From Candidatus Kurthia intestinigallinarum (GTDB taxonomy: Bacteria; Bacillota; Bacilli; Bacillales_A; Planococcaceae): 64,000 bases of DNA. Positions within the stretch are counted from its first letter, which is position 1. Each line of letters begins with the position of its first letter. Positions 58,141 through 64,000 of the stretch are shown piece by piece. Below the pieces are notes generated by a model. That model saw only the letters and a list, made by a program, of their open reading frames with translations. It was not told where the DNA came from and did no database searches. Location: assembly GCF_003991225.1 (NCBI RefSeq), contig NZ_JTFC01000029.1, positions 1-64,000 of the forward strand, read 5' to 3'. The translations under genes were made by a program, and so were the position numbers.

Positions 58141-60749
58141 TCTACATCAATTACTTTTGAAACGATTTTTCCATACTTGATTTTAATTTGACCTTTTTCC
58201 GTTACAATCCGTCCAGTCGTCGCATAGTTCTTTTCGTCCTCTGTTGTAAGATCTGCTATACGCTCGTCTGACGGTGAAAATTGTCCATCATTGTCATAAT
58301 CAACATATAAATCACCATAGTTAACATAAGGCGAATCTACTTCGTCGTATTGCCCTACCCAGCTTCTTCGTTCGCTCGCACTACGTACAGGATAATCATT
58401 GTCTCTCGATAAGGTGATTTTTTCGACGATGTCATCCTTACCAGCTTCTTCTCTCGTATAAAGAACATCACGGAAGCCAAGCGTCGTCGGAGCTCTCACC
58501 GTCGCAATATCGTGCGTAGTTAGCTGAATAATGGATGGCTGATCGTCATAGAAATACCACGTTGTCGTTAGCACCTTTTCGCCTTGTGGATTATAAAAAT
58601 TCAGCGTTGTATGCCCCTCATGTCTACCACCAATTGATACATCTGGTGTCGCTTCATTTCCAGTGAAAACATATTCGCCCGTACTCACCCCATTGATCAT
58701 AACCATTCCCGGATTATATTGAATACGATAACCTTTTAAATCCGCAACAGTCGCGCCACCTGCATATTTCCCGCGTGCATCCTCAAAAGCAAAGCGCGTT
58801 AATGCCGACATTTGTACATGATGCCGGGTTTCTTCGGATTTACGATCTAATACAAGATGCTCCTTCGTCGCAAGTCCTTCCGTCGTTACCGTCGTTTTTG
58901 CTAGAATTTTACCCTCGTCATCTTTATACAAAATATCACCGGCTTGCCCCGATTGCTTCACATTAAACTCTAATGGTGCGTAGCTATTATATAGCTTCCC
59001 TTCATCCGGCATCCCAACAATCGCTGGGTAGACGACGCGAATTGGCGTTTCTAGCTCCATAAAATCACCATATTGGTCTAGTAATGTCACCGGAATTTTT
59101 TCTTTATTCGCATTCCCAACAACCGCTTCGTATTTACTCGGTGCGTCCACAGTCGTCAGCTTACGCTCATCATTTACAACCGTAAGCTCAAACTCTTGCT
59201 TATAGCCTTTTGTTGCAATCGTAATGGTTGTCTTACCTGCTTTTTTAGCAATAATTTGGTCCGTTGGTAGACGCCCTTCTTTTACAGGCTTTTGCTCAAT
59301 GGCCGCTACAGCTGGATTTGACGATGTCAGCGCTAGTCCAAAACCATCAATACGACCCGGGCCTCCACCAAAAGCAGCTGAGGAAATATAACCTTGCTCA
59401 CCAATCACTAATGTATTACTTTGTAGTGCACTATAGCCCTCTTTACGCTTCACAGATAGTGTATAAGGCTCCTGCTCCTCTGTTGCTTGAAGCTTAGTGA
59501 ACGTTACCGGTATCGTTTTTTCATACGTTTTATCCGCATTTTTTAGCGTAATTTTAACAGAAGATGTCCCAGTACCGCCACGTAATTTCCCTGTTGTAGA
59601 CGTTGTACCCTCTTCAAAAATCGCCTCATCTGCCTCGAATGTAACCTCATAGCCTTGTAGCTTTAACATATCCACTGTTTGCATTGTATTTTCTACGTTA
59701 AACTGTAGCGTCACAGGCTCATTTTCAGCAAAAGTATCTTCCCATAGACCAAAGCGCTGGATATCCGCTATATAGCTCACCGTAAACATCTGGTCCCCAA
59801 TACGTACTGTAGTCGGTGTATTCAGCGGTAATGGCATTTCCAAATCAACCTCCATTACGCGGTCCTCTGGATACGATAGCCCAATTGATGCAGTGCCATC
59901 TACTTTTACATCGTCTTTGCGCAGACCTGTTAAGCCCTTCCCTTTCACACGTAAAATGGTACGATCAATGGCCTCTATACTATCGACTGTAAACTGTAGT
60001 TTGCCGTCCTTATATTCATCACCATTATACATCCCATTTGCAAGAATCCCTTTAATATAAAATAGCTCTTTATAATAACCCGTTGCGAGTATGCCGCGCT
60101 CATAGTAATTCCCCTGATACAGCATCTTTTTCAGCACCTTACGTCCCTCATGGAATAATACATCGTCATGTAGGCGGTAATCCTTTGTATCAAGGTAGCC
60201 GTTATTAAATAAATACGTGTACTGATTTAAATAACGATAGCGCTTCAGCCCTTTGTACAAATAGCCGTCCTGATATAAATACAATTTTTTAGCCGTCGCA
60301 ACATCTTTTTGTGGGTACATCGTCGTCCCTTTTGCTAAAAAGCCATCTTTATAAAGTCGCTCCTTCGTAGATGTCTGCACATAGCCCTTTGCCAGTATGC
60401 CATTTTTGAATAATAACGTCTTATCTCGCGCTGTTTTATTGCCTTTTTTCAGTGTCGCATTGTCGTACAGCCTCATTTTATTGCCCGTCCCCATAATTTT
60501 ATAGCCTGTATTCAGCACACTATGACGGTAAAGCTTCCCACTATACACAACATAGCCCTTATTCAATTTGCCATTTTTATATAATCTACCTTTATACAGC
60601 ACATAACCAGCGGCTGCTTTACCTGTAGCACTATTCATTAACACGCCATTTTTTAGTTTGTACGTTGCTGCCTCTGCAAGTTGTGATTCCTGTATGGTGC
60701 TCGCCATTACAATGGCTGCTAGTGTCGTAGCCATTATCTTTTTCTTCAT
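58137..60749 (-). CDS. Large surface protein with cell-wall-binding-type repeats
   Basis: 870 residues, ATG 60749 behind GGAGGAG. The signal peptide ends at AEA-A. Residues about 30-260 are a dozen short repeats of the GYVLYKGRLYKNGKLNKGYV kind, related to choline/glucan-binding modules. Several beta-sandwich domains follow (for example TITIATKGYKQEFELTVVND). The C-terminus has a calcium-loop-like DYDNDGQFSPSDE. The last codon and stop are supplied by the inserted tnpB element (Glu changed to Asp). Probably a wall-attached adhesin or structural protein. Confidence 0.8.
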   Translation of the reverse strand: MKKKIMATTLAAIVMASTIQESQLAEAATYKLKNGVLMNSATGKAAAGYVLYKGRLYKNGKLNKGYVVYSGKLYRHSVLNTGYKIMGTGNKMRLYDNATLKKGNKTARDKTLLFKNGILAKGYVQTSTKERLYKDGFLAKGTTMYPQKDVATAKKLYLYQDGYLYKGLKRYRYLNQYTYLFNNGYLDTKDYRLHDDVLFHEGRKVLKKMLYQGNYYERGILATGYYKELFYIKGILANGMYNGDEYKDGKLQFTVDSIEAIDRTILRVKGKGLTGLRKDDVKVDGTASIGLSYPEDRVMEVDLEMPLPLNTPTTVRIGDQMFTVSYIADIQRFGLWEDTFAENEPVTLQFNVENTMQTVDMLKLQGYEVTFEADEAIFEEGTTSTTGKLRGGTGTSSVKITLKNADKTYEKTIPVTFTKLQATEEQEPYTLSVKRKEGYSALQSNTLVIGEQGYISSAAFGGGPGRIDGFGLALTSSNPAVAAIEQKPVKEGRLPTDQIIAKKAGKTTITIATKGYKQEFELTVVNDERKLTTVDAPSKYEAVVGNANKEKIPVTLLDQYGDFMELETPIRVVYPAIVGMPDEGKLYNSYAPLEFNVKQSGQAGDILYKDDEGKILAKTTVTTEGLATKEHLVLDRKSEETRHHVQMSALTRFAFEDARGKYAGGATVADLKGYRIQYNPGMVMINGVSTGEYVFTGNEATPDVSIGGRHEGHTTLNFYNPQGEKVLTTTWYFYDDQPSIIQLTTHDIATVRAPTTLGFRDVLYTREEAGKDDIVEKITLSRDNDYPVRSASERRSWVGQYDEVDSPYVNYGDLYVDYDNDGQFSPSDERIADLTTEDEKNYATTGRIVTEKGQIKIKYGKIVSKVIDVD

Positions 60750-60815
60750 CTAGCTTCTCCTCCGTTCTCTTCATGCTATTATCCCATTCCCTTTTTCATC
60801 TTTCATCAAAATAAA

Positions 60816-60850
60816 AAAGAATGGGCTTATTTACCCATTCTTTCCATTTT
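60816..60850 (-). terminator. Terminator of the dehydrogenase operon
   Basis: AAAGAATGGG / CCCATTCTTTTTTA on the minus strand, overlapping the stop of the 60831 gene. Confidence 0.85.
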
Positions 60851-61037
60851 CTAATTGCTGCTCTATTAACGTTACTGCAATTGTAAAAGCTTTAATACGG
60901 CGCTTCGCTAACGTAATCTGTGATTTATAACGCGACGGATTCTCTTTTCCCTCTAACGTTTTGACCGTTTCACGTAGCTTATGCAGCGTCGAATCAATTT
61001 GTCGCTTTGCTTCTCGTAAGTCATCCTGTTCATACAT
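60831..61037 (-). CDS. Small coiled-coil protein
   Basis: 68 residues, basic and fully helical (DDLREAKRQIDSTLHKLRET; LAKRRIKAFTIAVTLIEQQL). Its ATG shares a base with the stop of the dehydrogenase (TAATG), so it is translationally coupled. No family recognised. Confidence 0.7.
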   Translation of the reverse strand: MYEQDDLREAKRQIDSTLHKLRETVKTLEGKENPSRYKSQITLAKRRIKAFTIAVTLIEQQLENGKNG

Positions 61038-62032
61038 TATTCTAATAGCTCCTTTAGTAAGTCATACGCATTCTCCGACAGTTCAACCCCTGTTTCCTGC
61101 GCCTTTTTCGCCTTTTGAGCAGAGCGCTCTCCTGGCAGCTGTACCTTATCAAAGCCGGGTGCTGGCACTGCCTCATGTAGCCCATCAACCATATTTTGCA
61201 CACCCTTTGCAAAAGCCTCTGGTTGCATAAAGAGCGCTGGATTAATCGCAATAATAAATTGCCCTAAATGACGCTTTTGCGATAAATCATTGTACATTGT
61301 CTCATTGCCGCCTGGTAAAAGCCCCGCCACCACATCAACAAACAGCGCTAGTCCTGATCCCTTCGCCCCTGCAATTGGCTGCAGAGCTTTTACCTCATGT
61401 GGATTCGTCGTTGGATTACCCTCTGCATCAAGGCCCCAATCCGTAGGAATTTCAGTATTTTGCTCGCGTGCGAGTAACACCTTCCCAAATGCTGCATTAC
61501 TCGTCGACATATCGAGCACAATCGGCTCTTCTTCATTTGGCACACCATATGTAATTGGATTAACACCTAAGTAAGCATCCCGACCGCCAAATGGTGCTAC
61601 TAACGCATCCGCTTGCGTTAGTAGCAGCGTAATCATTCCCTCTTTTGCCGCTTCATGTGCATAATAGCCGACAGCTCCGCAATGCGTCGAATTGGATACA
61701 ACCGCTAGGCCAATGCCTGATTTTTTCGCTAAGGCAATGGCCTCATCCGTTGCCTTTTTCGCCACGACATGCCCAAATCCAAAATCACCATCCACCTTAC
61801 AAACGGCCTCATTTAGCTGGGTGATCGCAATGTCAGGGCGAATATTAATATGTCCTTGTGCCACGCGGCGTAAATAAATCGGGAGGCGAATGACACCATG
61901 TGACTGCACCCCGCGTGTTTCCGCAAAGGCTAATACATCCGCGACAATTTCTGCATGCTCCTCTAATACATCTGCTTGCTGTAGTTTTTGCTGTATTGCT
62001 CGTTTTAAATTTTCGACTGTTGTTTTTGGCAT
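61037..62032 (-). CDS. Malate/L-lactate dehydrogenase family (Ldh2/YjmC type) oxidoreductase
   Basis: 331 residues. FAETRGVQSHGVIRLPIYLR, VDGDFGFGHVVAKKA, VSNSTHCGAVGYYA, GVNPITYGVPN and LQPIAGAKGSGLAL are the motifs of this non-Rossmann NAD(P) enzyme family, which includes ureidoglycolate and sulfolactate dehydrogenases. It oxidises a 2-hydroxy acid; the substrate cannot be fixed here. First gene of a two-gene operon. Confidence 0.9.
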   Translation of the reverse strand: MPKTTVENLKRAIQQKLQQADVLEEHAEIVADVLAFAETRGVQSHGVIRLPIYLRRVAQGHINIRPDIAITQLNEAVCKVDGDFGFGHVVAKKATDEAIALAKKSGIGLAVVSNSTHCGAVGYYAHEAAKEGMITLLLTQADALVAPFGGRDAYLGVNPITYGVPNEEEPIVLDMSTSNAAFGKVLLAREQNTEIPTDWGLDAEGNPTTNPHEVKALQPIAGAKGSGLALFVDVVAGLLPGGNETMYNDLSQKRHLGQFIIAINPALFMQPEAFAKGVQNMVDGLHEAVPAPGFDKVQLPGERSAQKAKKAQETGVELSENAYDLLKELLE

Positions 62033-62189
62033 TTTCCATCACCCTTTCTAGTAGCTATTTTCCATTATATTGGTAGGCTTCCTTTGTTGTACAAAATAAA
62101 GCTTTATCTTTCCAATTATTCCCTGTATAGTGGAGGGAACTATTTTCTTAGGAGTGATTATATGCAGCAATACGACCAGAACATCGATC

Positions 62190-62250
62190 ATCAATTGGAG
62201 GGTAGCAATTCTTAGAAAAAAGCGCCCTCATCTAAATCGGAGGGGTCTCT
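62190..62250 (+). promoter_or_regulatory. Possible degenerate T-box or terminator leader
   Basis: TTGGAGGGTAGCAATTC followed by a CCCTC-ATCTAAATCG-GAGGG hairpin and CTCTTTT resembles the antiterminator/terminator end of a T-box leader, but the T-box core is not intact and no stem I was seen upstream. Confidence 0.3.
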
Positions 62251-62251
62251 T

Positions 62252-63448
62252 TTGAAGTTAACAACCATTTATTATTTTTTAACATCCTCGCGCTCGTTTA
62301 GCATTCACATTGTTTTTACAATCAGCGCCATTTACTATGTATCCGTTGCACAATTAAACGCATTAGAGCTCGTATTAATTGGCACCATTTTAGAATTAAC
62401 TGTCTTTATTTGTGAAATACCAACTGGGCTATTTGCTGATTTTTTTGGCCGTAAAAAATCATTTATACTCGGTACTGTAATAATTGGTAGCGCGCATTTA
62501 TTAGAAGGCAGTACCCCCGAATTTTGGGCGATTGCGCTTGCATCCATGCTATGGGGTATTGGCTGGACATTTATTAGCGGATCAGAAGAGGCTTGGATTG
62601 CAGACGAATTAGAAAACCAAGCGCTTGAACGTGTTTTTTTAAAAGGTGCTCAGTGGCGGTCAATTGGTAGCTTTTTAGGTATTATAATGAGTGTCGTATT
62701 AGCGCTATTTTTATCTGTGCAACTTGCGATTATCCTAGCAGGTGCTTTTTTATTACTCATTGCCATCATTTCTTTATGCATTGTACCAGAAACAAACTAT
62801 ATACCTGTTTCGATCAAGCAAGTATCCCCTTTCTCTCAAATGAAATCGACTTTACTAGAAGGCTGGGCGCAAATCAAACAGCAAACTACACTTCGCTCAA
62901 TTGTTTGGATCACCTTGTTTATTGGCCTTGCGAGTGAAGGCTTCGACCGATTATCAGGTGCTCATTTTATTGAGGGGTTTCACCTTGATGAGGAAAAGGC
63001 GATTTACTGGTTTGGTGCCCTTTTTGCCGTAGCATACATTCTCAATATCGTATTATTAAAGTGGATTGAACTGTATGTTAAAAAGGATTATGCGCGATTG
63101 CTCGGGCTACTAAACAGCCTGTTAGTACTATGCTTAATTGGCTTTGCCTATAGTGGTAATTTCCTTCTAGCTGTTCTATTTTACTGGTTGATTTCTGCAT
63201 TACGAGAAACGAATGAACCTTTACTTGCAGTGATGATTAATACACGTCTACCTGCAAATGGACGCGCTACTACTTTGTCAATGTTTGGACAAGTGGATGC
63301 GCTTGGTCAAATTGCAGGCGGTCCTCTTATTGGCTTCATTGCCCTTTATACATCTGTTACACATGGCATTGCGGCGACAGCGATTTTCTTTTTGCCTGTA
63401 GTCTGGCTTTCTTTAAAAATGCGTAATAAAACACGACATCGTATGTAA
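62252..63448 (+). CDS. MFS transporter
   Basis: 398 residues from TTG 62252, six bases after CGGAGGGG. Twelve helices. The loop 2-3 motif is GLFADFFGRKKSFILG, with SEEAWIADEL after helix 4 and LPANGRATTLSMFGQVDALG late in the protein. These place it among small drug or macrolide-type exporters, but substrate and direction are not determinable. A terminator overlaps its 3' end. Confidence 0.85.
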   Translation: MKLTTIYYFLTSSRSFSIHIVFTISAIYYVSVAQLNALELVLIGTILELTVFICEIPTGLFADFFGRKKSFILGTVIIGSAHLLEGSTPEFWAIALASMLWGIGWTFISGSEEAWIADELENQALERVFLKGAQWRSIGSFLGIIMSVVLALFLSVQLAIILAGAFLLLIAIISLCIVPETNYIPVSIKQVSPFSQMKSTLLEGWAQIKQQTTLRSIVWITLFIGLASEGFDRLSGAHFIEGFHLDEEKAIYWFGALFAVAYILNIVLLKWIELYVKKDYARLLGLLNSLLVLCLIGFAYSGNFLLAVLFYWLISALRETNEPLLAVMINTRLPANGRATTLSMFGQVDALGQIAGGPLIGFIALYTSVTHGIAATAIFFLPVVWLSLKMRNKTRHRM

Positions 63449-63468
63449 GATGTCGTGTTTTATTTTTA
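63427..63468. terminator. Terminator
   Basis: AAAACACGACATC / GATGTCGTGTTTT overlapping the last codons of the MFS gene. Confidence 0.9.
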
Positions 63469-63470
63469 TT

Positions 63471-64000
63471 TTATAGACTGGCGAGGAATATTTTTATTGC
63501 TTATTAGCATTCATTCATTTGAAATAATTGATTTGAAATCGTTGATTACCTCAGGAAGCGTGTTTTAGATACGACTTATTTTTTGATAAGCGTCAGCACG
63601 CTGTAAAATGGCCTAGCGTGCTAGTAACAATATGATTACATCATGCTAAATACAAGAAAAATGCCATTTTCATGCGAATGATTTGCGCATTGACAACGCG
63701 GTTTTTAACAAAACGCTTCCCAAAAACGGCTGAAAACGGTCCTTTTTGGTCCTGAAACGGTCGATTTCGGGACAGAAATGGGCAGTTGAAACACCCAAAC
63801 ACCCTTTTTTAATAAATGTCATGCCAGCAGCTCAACGATTTTCGTTAGGCGATTAAAAGCGATTCAAAAACACCCGTCAGAGGCTTATTTCTAACCCATT
63901 TTAGCTGATTTTAAGCCGTTTTAGTCCCTTTTTTGCTATGTGTTTTTTCAATAAATGTCAGTTTTTTCATAATTACTTGCTGTATGTGCTTAAAAAGGAT
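63471..64000. other. Long non-coding stretch
   Basis: 530 bp without a credible reading frame on either strand. AATAAATGTCA occurs at 63811-63821 and 63950-63960, each after a T-rich run. A cluster of AAACGG(T/C) words lies at about 63720-63770. It may be a long leader or a degenerate region of a gene beyond the right edge. Confidence 0.4.

Noticed and set aside
1-64000. CRISPR arrays, tRNA and rRNA genes, replication origin
   Set aside because: No regularly spaced repeats, no cloverleaf or rRNA-like sequence and no DnaA-box cluster or rep gene were seen by eye.

Overview
The window is low-GC Firmicute DNA. Strong AAGGAGG-type ribosome sites, frequent TTG/GTG starts, U-rich Rho-independent terminators, a T-box leader, ECF sigma/anti-sigma pairs and many SH3/NlpC/M23 wall proteins suggest Planococcaceae (Solibacillus/Lysinibacillus-like); the genus is an inference. 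It is chromosomal accessory sequence: no rRNA, tRNA or replication genes were seen, but metal resistance, transporters, acetyltransferases, surface proteins and decaying mobile elements are common.

Layout. 0-5 kb: end of an IS21-type istB, a CmtR/CadC-like regulator with a cadmium/zinc P-type ATPase, a frameshifted membrane gene and an internally deleted IS3 element. 5-13.5 kb: single genes (alpha/beta hydrolase, split SdpI-like module, SH3 protein, NlpC/P60-like protein, startless oxidoreductase) separated by a dispersed terminator-like repeat. 13.5-15 kb: tnpB-only IS200/IS605-type element, copy 1. 15-24 kb: lipoproteins, a secreted nuclease, an ABC exporter divergent from a two-component system, and TerD. 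24-26 kb: a deletion scar joining half a methyltransferase to half a SulP transporter, plus a broken uspA. 26-37 kb: oxidoreductases, a probably leaderless ArsR-type regulator, a phenylalanine T-box with an aromatic amino-acid permease, a BASS transporter and an ECF sigma system. 37-43 kb: a wrecked IS3 copy, paralogous membrane proteins, an ABC-F ribosome-protection gene behind a ribosome-sensing attenuator, an M23 peptidase and a second alpha/beta hydrolase. 43-47 kb: arsR-arsB-arsC plus a frameshifted flavoprotein. 47-51 kb: a second ECF sigma/anti-sigma pair, TPR and membrane proteins. 51-55.5 kb: a possible defence spot (Mrr-type nuclease with duplicated HTH domains, convergent DUF4238 gene) flanked by gene scraps and a third hydrolase paralogue. 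55.5-64 kb: VWA/TerF-like protein, a 22-residue amphipathic peptide gene, tnpB element copy 2, an 870-residue surface protein, an Ldh2-type dehydrogenase and an MFS exporter.

Main observations. (1) Both tnpB elements can be excised on paper to restore host reading frames. This fixes their ends, a TTTAT target/TAM and the 20-nt guides their omega RNAs should carry. (2) The ABC-F gene has a leader peptide, anti-antiterminator, antiterminator and terminator visible base by base. (3) A 22-codon gene with a near-perfect ribosome site encodes a phenol-soluble-modulin-like helix. (4) The Mrr fusion/DUF4238 pair is the best candidate for an uncharacterised defence unit. (5) Two separate families of dispersed palindromic repeats act as shared terminators.
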